Assembly: GCA_934167135.1 (NCBI GenBank)
Contig: CAKPKI010000001.1
Span: 1 to 51,042, forward strand
DNA: 51,042 nt
Direction of reading: 5' to 3'
Source: an uncultured Clostridia bacterium
GTDB lineage: Bacteria; Bacillota; Clostridia; TANB77; CAG-508
Within the stretch, counting starts at the first letter, position 1, and every line of letters begins with the position of its first letter. A program made the translations under genes and the position numbers. The notes under the pieces are model-generated. The model did no database searches, was not told where the DNA came from, and saw only the letters and a list, made by a program, of their open reading frames with translations. This document shows, in pieces, positions 23,288 through 32,209 of this stretch.

Positions 23288-23764
23288 CTATTCGGTTACT
23301 ACATTTGGCATATTATTATTTTCTTCTTTTTTTGTTTCATCTAAAATATTTTTGATATTTGATGACATCCTTTGCACTTCTTTATGTTTGTATTTTCTGT
23401 CTCTTTCGTATGAATTACATTCTTCCATAAATTCTTCAGATTTTTTTATTATTTTCTGATTAAATACCGCCTTTTGGTATTTATTATTTTGTCTTTCATA
23501 TAGTATATCCGATTTTATATTTCGGATTTCCTTTATGTTTTCATACTTAGATTTTAATTCCTTAAAATCTTGTATATCCATATATTTTGCAATGCAGAAA
23601 ATCAACAATTCCACAATCACAAATAAATATGCAACTGAAAGGAACTTCATTCCTTCAAGAAATACCAAACTTCCTTGAACAATATATTCCTTTGTTAAGA
23701 AAAAAGTAATAATTACAGTTACCAAAAAAACCAACTTGATTGCTCTTTCCATTTTAGCCATCAT
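23288..23764 (-). CDS. Small membrane protein, paralogue 2
   Basis: 158 residues, similar to the gene at 22703: two N-terminal membrane segments (IKLVFLVTVIITFFLTKEYI and FLSVAYLFVIVELLIFCIAK) and a long charged, mostly helical tail (FKELKSKYENIKEIRNIK, EEFMEECNSYERDRK). The ATG lies 8 nt behind GGAGG. Unknown function. Both copies carry near-identical upstream DNA (AAAATATTAATTTT then the ribosome site), supporting tandem duplication including the leader. Confidence 0.7.
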   Translation of the reverse strand: MMAKMERAIKLVFLVTVIITFFLTKEYIVQGSLVFLEGMKFLSVAYLFVIVELLIFCIAKYMDIQDFKELKSKYENIKEIRNIKSDILYERQNNKYQKAVFNQKIIKKSEEFMEECNSYERDRKYKHKEVQRMSSNIKNILDETKKEENNNMPNVVTE

Positions 23765-23891
23765 AGCCTTTTCCTCCTAAAATATTAATTTTACTTTGAG
23801 CACTCCTCATTCTGAAAAACGGAGTTGTTACTTGGTTACATAAATTATTATACCATACATTTTATTACATTTCAAGTAAAAATTAAATTTT

Positions 23892-24614
23892 TTATTTCAA
23901 TTCTTTCAATGCCTTTTCTGTAATCTTTTCTTTATCAAAAAATCTCGCTAAAAATATAATTAAAAATGTAAATGTAAATGTAATTAAATAAACCAAAATA
24001 CTTATTTTCCAATTTCCTTTAGAAAAATATTGTCCAACTATACTTGATGATATAATAGATGGAAATCTACAAAATGTTGCAATAAATATAAACTTTAATG
24101 GTTTTATTGGAAACAACGCTCCCAAATATGTTAATAAATCTTTCGGTGTTCCCACAACTGCAAAACATATTGCAAAAATATATTCAATATTTTTAGGATT
24201 TTGAAACACCTTACTATTTTCTATTTTACTTATTTTTTCTTCTCCAAAAGAATCATATATAAATTCTTTTCCAAATTTTCTAACTAACCAAAAAATTATT
24301 GTTGTTGTTAATGCTACAGAGAAAAATATAAATAATGTTCCACCAACAGCTCCGTAACACATTCCAGCTAAAATCTCCAAAGGCTCTCCTGGTAATACAA
24401 CTAAAAATATTTGTGCAAATTGCAATCCTAATAGTGCCAGAAATCCATATATTCCTGAATTATTTACTTTCTCTTTAAATGCAATTTGACCTTCATATGT
24501 TGAAAGATTTTTCATTACAGGAAATAAGTATATTGTCATTCCTATCATAGCAATTATAGTTAGTATGAGCATAATAATTTTTATTACCTTTATTTTTTTA
24601 TTTTTTTCTTTCAT
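23892..24614 (-). CDS. TVP38/TMEM64 (DedA-like) membrane protein
   Basis: 240 residues with about six membrane segments. The family signature region is VVLPGEPLEILAGMCYGAVGGTL in the middle and AVVGTPKDLLTYLGALFPIKPLKFIF further on, matching the SNARE-associated/VTT fold. Such proteins are thought to move or flip lipids in the cytoplasmic membrane. It begins 13 bp after the amidase frame ends, probably in the same transcript as the two-component system upstream. Substrate unknown. Confidence 0.88.
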   Translation of the reverse strand: MKEKNKKIKVIKIIMLILTIIAMIGMTIYLFPVMKNLSTYEGQIAFKEKVNNSGIYGFLALLGLQFAQIFLVVLPGEPLEILAGMCYGAVGGTLFIFFSVALTTTIIFWLVRKFGKEFIYDSFGEEKISKIENSKVFQNPKNIEYIFAICFAVVGTPKDLLTYLGALFPIKPLKFIFIATFCRFPSIISSSIVGQYFSKGNWKISILVYLITFTFTFLIIFLARFFDKEKITEKALKELK

Positions 24615-24627
24615 TTCTAGTCCCTTC

Positions 24628-25264
24628 TTATCTTTCTATATTTTCTATAATCCCCTTTGAAATTGCTTTTGCATAGTCTTCCAAGTATTTATCAAACAGT
24701 TCATTATCTTTTTCATCAGATATAAATCCTAATTCTATTAAACAACTTGGCATGCTAGTATTATTTAAAACATAATAATCAGTATCTTCACTTTTTATAG
24801 TTCCGTATTTTATCCCTCTATTATTTTGAATTTTAGTTTTGCTTAAATTATTTAATATATTTTCTGCAAGTTGAATATCTTTTTCATTCTTTTTACTATT
24901 TGCCCATATTTCTATTCCATTTCCGCTATCTGCACTATTTCTATGTATTGAAACAAATAAATCTGCTTTCTTTTTATTTGCTATTTTACATCGTTCTTGT
25001 AATGTAACATTTTTATCTTTTTCTCTAGTCATAATTACTTTTATATTGGCTTCTTCAAGATTTTCTTTTATCAATTCTGCAACTTTTAATGTGTCATCTT
25101 TTTCATATCTTTTATCATTTACTGCTCCAACATCTGTTCCTCCATGTCCGTGCATCAATACAGATAATAGTTCTCTTATTTTTATTTATCAAGCCTTTTA
25201 TTATTATAACACTAATTAATATAAAAACTACTATTATTATTAAAATTTTTACTTTTTTGTTCAT
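24628..25264 (-). pseudogene. N-acetylmuramoyl-L-alanine amidase, frameshifted
   Basis: Amidase_3 (CwlD/LytC-type zinc enzyme cutting peptidoglycan stem peptides). An N-terminal membrane anchor begins at the ATG 25264 (MNKKVKILIIIVVFILISV) and reads to TIICIDA. The continuation GHGGTDVGA is in another frame. One extra base (position 25150) separates GCA from GGA exactly at the zinc-binding IDAGHGG motif; removing it gives an intact protein of about 211 residues. Downstream motifs are complete: SIHRNSAD and CLIELGFISDEKD with the catalytic Glu. It is either a recent inactivation or a sequence error. It lies between the sensor kinase gene and the TVP38 gene. Confidence 0.85.
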
Positions 25265-25281
25265 TCTTACCCTTCTTCATT

Positions 25282-27342
25282 TTAAATTTCTTTAAATTTC
25301 ATTCTAATTTTAAATAAATCTCCATCTAATATTAATTCAAACTTTCCGTTCTGTAATTCTGTTAAATTTTGTGCAATAGAAATTCCTAATCCACTACCTT
25401 CTGTTGTTCTCGATTTATCTCCTCTAACAAACCTTTGCATTAACTCTTCTGCTGAAATGTTAAGTTTATCTTTTGAGATGTTCTTTATTTCTATTGTTAC
25501 ATTTTGAACATCTGAATTTGAAACTTTTCCAATATTTTTTATGTCAATATATACTCGTGAATTTTCTAATGCATATTTTGCAATATTACTATATAGATTT
25601 TCTATAATTCTGTACATGTACCTACTATCTGCCATAATATTAATTTCATTATTATCAGTATTTATAATTGCTTCCAATCCATGTTTTTTAAATTTATCCT
25701 CAAATTCTCCTGTTGCCTGTTTTATTAGTTCAACTACATTTATTTTTTCTAGTTTTAAAGATATATTTCCTGTTGATATTTTTGAGGCTTCAACTAAATC
25801 TTCTGTAAGTTTTTTTAGCCTTTGTGACTTGTTGTCTAATATTTCTATATATTCTTCCGCTTTTTGATTTTGAATATTTTCTTTTCTTAATAAATCAACA
25901 TAATTAATAATTGATGTTAGTGGTGTTTTAATATCATGTGAGACATTTGTAATTAATTCTGCTTTCATTCTTTCACTTTTCATTCGTTCTTGAACAGCAT
26001 TTTCAAATCCATTTGAAATATCATTTAAGTATTTTACAGAACTTTTTAATGGCATTGAAAATTCATTTTGATTTAGCTCATTTTTGTTATTTCCATTATA
26101 TATTTCTTTTAATTTATTTTCTATTTGTGAGTATTCTTTTAAAACTTTTATAATTTTGTATATTCCAAAACATATAAATCCAATTACTATTATCGGAAAC
26201 GCATTACCAAATATAAGAGAAATTACTATCCATATAAAAATTGCTATACTGGTTGAAATTATAACCTTTGATGTTATATTTGCTGAATATGTAAGTGTTT
26301 CCCATATTTCTTTCATTTTATTGATTATTTGCTTGCAAATTTGTAACCACCATATCAAAATTTTTCCTGTTATAGATGTTCTAAAAAATTGTTTTGCTTT
26401 TATTCTTTTTATTATTGTTGTTATTATTATTGATGTACATATATATATTACAAAATATGCAGTTACTGCAACTGATGTTATTGCTTCATAATTATTTTCG
26501 ACAAATTCCAACATAATAAATGGTATGCAACTTATCAACATTCCTACAAATATTACTATTTCTATAGGAATATTGTCAAAACTATTTATTGCTACAGTAT
26601 CATTCCCAATAACCATTACTAAATATAAAATGAGTAGTATTGTTAATATTGAACTAACTGGAAATATTACATATGCATTATCATTTATAGGTTTTACTAT
26701 CTCTAAAAATTTTGATGTCATTTCTATTTCGGCTTTTTGGCTTAATTGTTCTTTATAAGAACTATATATTTCAAAATCATCTATATTTGCTGTAATATAT
26801 TCTATATAACGACCATCTGTAAGCATATTATCTGTTTTGTTAGTGTTTGTTGTATAATATGTAATTAAAAAATTATTTAAATATTTATCTCCATATTTTG
26901 AAATACTTTGAGAATCTGTTTGTATTTTTGTATCTATAATATTAACTTTTTTATTTTTATTTGATTCAATTGTTAAATCTATTTGCTTTTTTATTTCGTC
27001 AATTGTATTTTCATTTACATTTGTTATTGCTTTATTTTTATATATGATTAAAAAGTTTATATTTTCCATATTAAAATAGTCCTTATAATTGTATAATCTG
27101 TATATTTCAATTTCTCCATCTTTTATACTATCATATGAGCTATTATTATGTATCAACTCATCTGAAACATCTCTTAAAGACATCAAGTAATTATATGAAA
27201 ATCTCTCTGAATTGAAATATTTTTCTTCGTTAAAATATTCCGAATTTTTTATTACTATACATAAGATTGATAATATTAATGTAATTATTGTTATTGATAA
27301 TACAACATAACTAATTCCTATAAGGATTTTATTTGTTTTCAT
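25282..27342 (-). CDS. Membrane sensor histidine kinase
   Basis: 686 residues. An N-terminal TM segment and a roughly 190-residue extracytoplasmic sensor are followed by a multi-TM block (about residues 220-400: YVIFPVSSILTILLILYLVM, IVIFVGMLISCIPFIMLEF and more). The cytoplasmic kinase core has the phospho-acceptor H-box NVSHDIKTPLTSIINYVDLL, an N-box region RIIENLYSNIAKYA and the G-box GSGLGISIAQNL. It pairs with the response regulator encoded 38 bp upstream. GTAGGAGG lies before its ATG. The large membrane sensor is typical of cell-envelope or antimicrobial-peptide stress kinases. Confidence 0.93.
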   Translation of the reverse strand: MKTNKILIGISYVVLSITIITLILSILCIVIKNSEYFNEEKYFNSERFSYNYLMSLRDVSDELIHNNSSYDSIKDGEIEIYRLYNYKDYFNMENINFLIIYKNKAITNVNENTIDEIKKQIDLTIESNKNKKVNIIDTKIQTDSQSISKYGDKYLNNFLITYYTTNTNKTDNMLTDGRYIEYITANIDDFEIYSSYKEQLSQKAEIEMTSKFLEIVKPINDNAYVIFPVSSILTILLILYLVMVIGNDTVAINSFDNIPIEIVIFVGMLISCIPFIMLEFVENNYEAITSVAVTAYFVIYICTSIIITTIIKRIKAKQFFRTSITGKILIWWLQICKQIINKMKEIWETLTYSANITSKVIISTSIAIFIWIVISLIFGNAFPIIVIGFICFGIYKIIKVLKEYSQIENKLKEIYNGNNKNELNQNEFSMPLKSSVKYLNDISNGFENAVQERMKSERMKAELITNVSHDIKTPLTSIINYVDLLRKENIQNQKAEEYIEILDNKSQRLKKLTEDLVEASKISTGNISLKLEKINVVELIKQATGEFEDKFKKHGLEAIINTDNNEINIMADSRYMYRIIENLYSNIAKYALENSRVYIDIKNIGKVSNSDVQNVTIEIKNISKDKLNISAEELMQRFVRGDKSRTTEGSGLGISIAQNLTELQNGKFELILDGDLFKIRMKFKEI

Positions 27343-27380
27343 TTTTACCTCCTACATATTTGAGAACGCTAATTTTCCGC

Positions 27381-28091
27381 TCACAATGCCTCGACTTTAT
27401 ATCCAATTCCCCAGATAACCTTTAAATATTTAGGTTCTTTAGGGTTTATTTCTATCTTTTCTCTTATGTGTCTTATATGTACTGCAATTATATTTTCTGC
27501 TGAATAACATTCTCCATCCCATACATTTGTATATATTTCTTCAATTGAAAATACTTTGCCTTTGTTTTTCGTTAGAAATTTTAATATGTTGTATTCAGTT
27601 GGTGTTAGTTTTACTTCTTTTCCCTCTACTATTACTTGTTTTAAGTCATCATTTATTATCAGTTCTCCATTTTGAATAATATTTACTTTTTCATTTTCAG
27701 AAGCGGATTTTTTTATTGAACTTCCTAATTTGGTATATCTTCTTATTAATGCATTTACTCTTGCTATTAATTCTATTGGATTAAATGGTTTGGTCACATA
27801 ATCATCAGCCCCAATATTTAACCCATTTATTTTGTCTATGTCTTCTGATTTTGCAGATAACATTATTACTGGTATATTTTTGTCTTTTCTTATTTCTTCA
27901 AGTGTTTCTATTCCATCTTTTTTTGGCATCATTATGTCTAATATTACTAATTGTATTTCATTTTGCTTTATTTTCTCTAATGCTTGTTCTCCATCATATG
28001 CTTTTATTATTTCATAGTTTTCTTTTCCTAAATATATTTCAATTGCTTTTACTATTTCCTTATCATCATCTACTACTAATATCTTATACAT
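27381..28091 (-). CDS. OmpR/PhoB-type response regulator
   Basis: 236 residues. The receiver domain has the acidic pocket VVDDDKE, the phosphorylation site LVILDIMMPKKDG, the switch Thr/Ser in PVIMLSAKS and the Lys in DDYVTKPFNP. The C-terminal winged helix reads VKLTPTEYNILKFLTKNKGK and IIAVHIRHIREKI. Partner of the downstream kinase. The candidate operator pair at 31553-31572 in front of the ABC genes fits a dimer of this protein family. GGAAGGGATAAAAAC precedes the ATG. Confidence 0.95.
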   Translation of the reverse strand: MYKILVVDDDKEIVKAIEIYLGKENYEIIKAYDGEQALEKIKQNEIQLVILDIMMPKKDGIETLEEIRKDKNIPVIMLSAKSEDIDKINGLNIGADDYVTKPFNPIELIARVNALIRRYTKLGSSIKKSASENEKVNIIQNGELIINDDLKQVIVEGKEVKLTPTEYNILKFLTKNKGKVFSIEEIYTNVWDGECYSAENIIAVHIRHIREKIEINPKEPKYLKVIWGIGYKVEAL

Positions 28092-28119
28092 GTTTTTATC
28101 CCTTCCTTTTTCATTTTAT

Positions 28120-28128
28120 ATTATAACA
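28120..28128 (-). promoter_or_regulatory. Extended -10 promoter of the two-component operon
   Basis: TGTTATAAT on the minus strand (28128-28120) is a complete extended -10 (TGnTATAAT), about 30 bp before the response-regulator start codon. No good -35 hexamer is present. Confidence 0.65.
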
Positions 28129-28183
28129 GATTTTTATTAATAAAAAATAGAGAATTTATTAAGTTTTTATTAATTCACTAAAA

Positions 28184-28218
28184 ATAGGAGAGAATCCAAA
28201 TTTAAGATTATCTCCTAT
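28184..28218 (-). terminator. Terminator between the FtsX-type permease and the response regulator
   Basis: ATAGGAGA (28218-28211) pairs with TCTCCTAT (28191-28184), followed on the minus strand by TTTTAG. It separates the ABC genes from the two-component genes despite their functional link. Confidence 0.75.
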
Positions 28219-28223
28219 CTGTT

Positions 28224-30839
28224 TTAAATATTATCATTCCTAATAGTCTCAATAATATTTTGCTTATTAATTTTATTCAAAGAATATCTCATAATAATAC
28301 CTACAATAACAACAATAAATATTACTGAAATTATAACAGCATTTGTTGGATAAACAAATTTTAAATTTTCTGTAGCTTGGCTTCCAATTGAAATTTTATA
28401 AATCCAATAAGAAATACCAGAACCTAAAGCAACTCCTATTATTAAAGACTTCACACCATAAAATACACTTTCCAAATTAATCATTTTATCAAACTCTTTT
28501 TTAGTCATACCAATTGATTTTAACATTGCAAATTCTTTACTTCTTAAATTCATATTTGTTGTTATTGTATTAAAAATATTTGTTACACCAATCAGTGTAA
28601 TTACAACAATAAATCCATATAAAAATATTGATATAAGAAGAACCATTCTATTTTGTTGTTCAGCTTCTTCGTTGTAATTTGTATAATTAAGTTTTATTCC
28701 TTCTTTTGCAAGTCTAGTTTCTTCTTCATCTAGTTTTTTACAAAATTCTTCTGCATTACTTGCATTTACATATGCACTATAACAACCGTAATCTTTTAAT
28801 TTATCCATAAGTTCATCACTTATTAAAAATGTTCCGGAAAAAGTATATCTATTTGCATCTAAAGGACTTTGGTCTGAAATTTTAGCTATTTTTAGGTTTA
28901 CTTCTTCATTTCCTACTGTTATACCTTTTACAACATCATTTTCTTTAAAATTAAATGGAATCATCCTTTCTGATTTTTTGTTTTCATCACTATATTCATA
29001 AATACTGGAATCATCACAATAAATAATAGCATCTTTACAATTATCATATTTTGCGCCAATTTTTTTCACATAATCTCTATATGCTTTATCTCCTATTGAA
29101 GTGATTGAAATAGTCATGGCTTCATCTATTGAAGCCGAATAGCTCTCTTTATAATAATTTTTAAATTCCTCTGTTGCAAATTGCTCTATGTTGCATTTAT
29201 CCAATGATAATGTTCTCATTATTGCATATTTATCTACATTGGAATTTTCCATAAGTTTTTGGTAATACTCATAAGTGTTTTTTGCACTATTTTCATCATT
29301 TTTTTGATAGTCTGAGTAACTTGAATAAATAGTAACATTATAATCCATTTCTTTATAATAAATTCCTGTCATTCCAAAAGCATAATTCAAAAAAGTGCTT
29401 AAAGATATAAATACTGTAATACTTACTACAAGTGAAATAACAGTAGTTCTATATTTCTTTTTGTTTCTTTTTAAATTTTTATATGCAATTTCTCCACCAA
29501 TTCCAAATATTTTTGAAACTAATTTTGGGCATTTAATTTTCTTTGATTTTATTTTTATATCAGTATTGCTTCTGATTGCATCTATTGGTGATATCTTTGC
29601 TGCTCTTCTAGCAGAAAATATACAAGATAAATAAATTGTTACAAATCCTAAAGCTATACTTATTATAACTGCCCAATATGGCATACTAAATACAAATTCA
29701 ACTTCATTTGTAAATACGCTTTTTCCAACTAATTCAGTTGAAACTCTCATTAAAATAAATGTTGCTAATACTCCACAAAGTATTCCTATTGGTATTGATA
29801 TTAAACCTAAAAGCATTCCCTCAAATAGTACATTTTTCTTAATCTGTTTTTTAGTTGCACCTATACTTGACAACATGCCATATTGTTTCATTTTCTCTGT
29901 TATAGAAATTGCAAAACTGTTCCTTATTACAAATACACTAGAAATAATTATTATTCCAATTACTATTCCGGCTAAAGAATACAACATTTGTAATGTTCCA
30001 CTATCTCTTGTAACTCCAGACCATCTTAACAACTCTGAATTTGTAGTAGAATTTGCATCTGTTAATTGTTTTTCAATATCTTTAGTAATATTATAAGAAT
30101 CTCTGATGTTTTTGTATTTTACAGCAATATTTACTGGTAATTTTTTATCTACATTATCTAACAAAGTAATAACTGTATATCCAGGTGCACTATAATCTTC
30201 TATTTCCATATTTGGTCTTTCTATAATACCAACTATTGTAAATTCTCTTGATTGAGTTACTTCTAAGTGTTCTGCAACATAGTCTTCTTCCCCTTCATCT
30301 TTTGAATTATTATATGGATTGTTTTGTTTTAACTCTTCTCCATCCTCAGTTAATCTTTTTCCTATATTTAATGTTAATTTGTCTCCAACATTATAATATG
30401 TAACTCCTCCATTTGACTCTAAATGTTTAGGAATTACTATCTCGTTAGAGTTTTCTGGTATTCTTCCTTCTGCAAGTTTTAATCCCCAATCATTTAATGC
30501 ATCCTTATCAAATGCTGTCAAATATAAATATGGTTTATATTCATTTTGAACTTTTTCAAGTTTGGAATAGCCAATTCCTTGTGTAATAAATGTACTTTTT
30601 ACATTTCTGTTTTCTAATATATATTTTTGTTCATTTGGCTTAACATCAAAAAATACTGCATGATAATCTCCATCAGATTCTTTTGCATGTTGTATAAGTG
30701 TTTGTTGAAAGCTTGAAAATACTCCTGCTACTGCACATATCAATGCAGTTGACATTATAATTCCCATACATGTTGCAATTGTTCTTTTGATATTTAATTT
30801 TAGACTTCTTATTGTAAAATTATTTAAAACATTTTTCAT
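28224..30839 (-). CDS. Large FtsX-domain ABC permease
   Basis: 871 residues. The N-terminal TM helix begins at about residue 20 (TIATCMGIIMSTALICAVAG). It is followed by an extracytoplasmic domain, three TM helices of a first FtsX domain (VIGIIIISSVFVIRNSFAIS, LISIPIGILCGVLATFILM, VIISIALGFVTIYLSCIFSA), another N-terminal-type TM with a long extracellular region, and a second FtsX domain at the C-terminus (MVLLISIFLYGFIVVITLIG). Cytoplasmic coupling helices read EKMKQYGMLSSIGATKKQIK and LRSKEFAMLKSIGMTKKEF. The layout is of peptide-resistance/lipoprotein-export type exporters (YknZ/BceB/VraG relatives). It overlaps its ATPase gene by 20 bp. Confidence 0.92.
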   Translation of the reverse strand: MKNVLNNFTIRSLKLNIKRTIATCMGIIMSTALICAVAGVFSSFQQTLIQHAKESDGDYHAVFFDVKPNEQKYILENRNVKSTFITQGIGYSKLEKVQNEYKPYLYLTAFDKDALNDWGLKLAEGRIPENSNEIVIPKHLESNGGVTYYNVGDKLTLNIGKRLTEDGEELKQNNPYNNSKDEGEEDYVAEHLEVTQSREFTIVGIIERPNMEIEDYSAPGYTVITLLDNVDKKLPVNIAVKYKNIRDSYNITKDIEKQLTDANSTTNSELLRWSGVTRDSGTLQMLYSLAGIVIGIIIISSVFVIRNSFAISITEKMKQYGMLSSIGATKKQIKKNVLFEGMLLGLISIPIGILCGVLATFILMRVSTELVGKSVFTNEVEFVFSMPYWAVIISIALGFVTIYLSCIFSARRAAKISPIDAIRSNTDIKIKSKKIKCPKLVSKIFGIGGEIAYKNLKRNKKKYRTTVISLVVSITVFISLSTFLNYAFGMTGIYYKEMDYNVTIYSSYSDYQKNDENSAKNTYEYYQKLMENSNVDKYAIMRTLSLDKCNIEQFATEEFKNYYKESYSASIDEAMTISITSIGDKAYRDYVKKIGAKYDNCKDAIIYCDDSSIYEYSDENKKSERMIPFNFKENDVVKGITVGNEEVNLKIAKISDQSPLDANRYTFSGTFLISDELMDKLKDYGCYSAYVNASNAEEFCKKLDEEETRLAKEGIKLNYTNYNEEAEQQNRMVLLISIFLYGFIVVITLIGVTNIFNTITTNMNLRSKEFAMLKSIGMTKKEFDKMINLESVFYGVKSLIIGVALGSGISYWIYKISIGSQATENLKFVYPTNAVIISVIFIVVIVGIIMRYSLNKINKQNIIETIRNDNI

Positions 30840-31503
30840 CTTTTATAATCCTCCCATCATCTATTGTTATAACTCTATCTGCCTCTAATGCTATTTTTTC
30901 ATCATGTGTGATAACAATAACAGTTTGATTATATTTTTTATTAGATAGTCTTAATAAAGAAATAATCTCTTCTGATGATTTGCTATCTAGATTTCCTGTT
31001 GGCTCATCTGCTAACATAATTGCTGGATTATTTATTATAGCTCTACCTATTGAAACTCTTTGCTGTTGTCCACCTGAAAGTTCATTTGGAAGATGTTTTC
31101 TTCTATTTTCTAATTTCAATGTTTTTAGCATTTCATCCAATTTTTCTTGTTTTACTTCTTTTCCATCTAAATTACATGGTAATGTAATATTTTCTTCTAC
31201 ATTTAATATTGGAATCAAATTATAAAATTGATATATTAACCCTACTTGTCTTCTTCTAAAAATAGCAAGTTGTTCATCATTTAATTTATAAATATCTTGA
31301 CCATCTATAAAAACTCTTCCACTTGTTGGTCTGTCTACCCCTCCAAGTAAATGTAATAATGTTGATTTTCCGCTTCCAGATGCTCCTACTATTGCAACAA
31401 ATTCTCCCTTTTCTACTGAAAATGATATATTGTTTACTGCTTTTACTTCGTTTTCTCCTTTTCCATAAATTTTGTTTAAATTTTCAACTTTTAAAATTTC
31501 CAT
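30820..31503 (-). CDS. ABC transporter ATPase (MacB/LolD/BceA class)
   Basis: 227 residues. Walker A GASGSGKST, signature LSGGQQQR, Walker B IMLADEPTGNLD and H-loop VITHDEK define the ATP-hydrolysing subunit that drives the FtsX-type permease encoded downstream. The N-terminal YGKGENEVKAVNNISF is typical of the LolD/MacB/BceA branch. It starts under a promoter with a response-regulator-like operator. Likely function: removal of an antimicrobial or export of a lipid/peptide; the substrate is unknown. Confidence 0.95.
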   Translation of the reverse strand: MEILKVENLNKIYGKGENEVKAVNNISFSVEKGEFVAIVGASGSGKSTLLHLLGGVDRPTSGRVFIDGQDIYKLNDEQLAIFRRRQVGLIYQFYNLIPILNVEENITLPCNLDGKEVKQEKLDEMLKTLKLENRRKHLPNELSGGQQQRVSIGRAIINNPAIMLADEPTGNLDSKSSEEIISLLRLSNKKYNQTVIVITHDEKIALEADRVITIDDGRIIKDEKCFK

Positions 31504-31531
31504 ATCTTTATTTTCCTTTCCTCATTATTTA

Positions 31532-31572
31532 ATTATATATTAATATTTGAATGTGACTCTAAAGTGACTCTA
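31532..31572 (-). promoter_or_regulatory. Promoter with tandem 9-bp operator in front of the ABC genes
   Basis: On the minus strand two identical TAGAGTCAC repeats (31572-31564 and 31561-31553) are spaced 11 bp start to start, one helical turn. They cover the place where a -35 box should be; TATAAT (31537-31532) is a good -10. This is the layout of an OmpR-family activator site at a promoter with a weak -35. Confidence 0.75.
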
Positions 31573-31575
31573 CCC

Positions 31576-31606
31576 AAAAAAAGATTCAGTATTATTACCG
31601 AATCTT
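31576..31606 (-). terminator. Terminator of the NlpC/P60-like gene
   Basis: AAAGATTC pairs with GAATCTTT across a 12-nt loop, followed by TTTTGGG on the minus strand. It directly follows the stop codon at 31607. Confidence 0.85.
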
Positions 31607-32194
31607 TTATATATAACTCTTTTTATTGTTCATCATTGCTATTACATCTTTAAATTTAGGATTATTTCTCTTACTATATTTTTTTAGTAGTCCTCTATAT
31701 TCTAGATTAAGTCCTTCTAATTTTTTGAAATCTTCTGGTTTTATTATCTTTGGTAGCTCTGCTACATTTTTTACACCAGCTGATTTTAAAACATGTTTTA
31801 CAAATTCAGCACAGTAAAAATTGTTTTTTCTTTTTATCTTCTTTTTTATACTAACACATGCAAGTCCTAATATGTTAAAACTATATTTTTGTTTATTTTC
31901 TTCAAAATACTTAATAATTTTCACTAATCTATTATATTGTTCATCTTTAATACTTAATGAATATATCTCTGTTCTAGTATTTTTAAATCTTTTAAATGTT
32001 CCATACTTTATATTTTCATGGACAAATCCTCCCCAAAAGGGATTATATGGATTTAGCCTACCAAAACTATACATTTCTTCCAATTCTTCATCTAATGATA
32101 AAGATATGTGTGAAAATTCGTCTTTAGTATAATATTTAATTATTGTTGATAATGCTGTTCCTGTGTGTGTTAATACAATATAAACTTTTTTCAA
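31607..32194 (-). CDS. YiiX/NlpC-P60-like cysteine hydrolase
   Basis: 195 residues. The fold resembles the permuted NlpC/P60 papain-like families: an early His in KDEFSHISLSLDEELEEMYS and a late Cys in NNFYCAEFVKHVLKSAGVKN. These are cell-wall peptide or lipid/amide hydrolases. No signal peptide or membrane segment is visible, so it would be cytoplasmic unless attached otherwise. It begins 15 bp after the VanY-type gene, on the same strand, and ends at a terminator; probably the last gene of the 35.0-31.6 kb operon. Confidence 0.75.
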   Translation of the reverse strand: MKKVYIVLTHTGTALSTIIKYYTKDEFSHISLSLDEELEEMYSFGRLNPYNPFWGGFVHENIKYGTFKRFKNTRTEIYSLSIKDEQYNRLVKIIKYFEENKQKYSFNILGLACVSIKKKIKRKNNFYCAEFVKHVLKSAGVKNVAELPKIIKPEDFKKLEGLNLEYRGLLKKYSKRNNPKFKDVIAMMNNKKSYI

Positions 32195-32209
32195 TTTTAG
32201 GCTTCCTTT

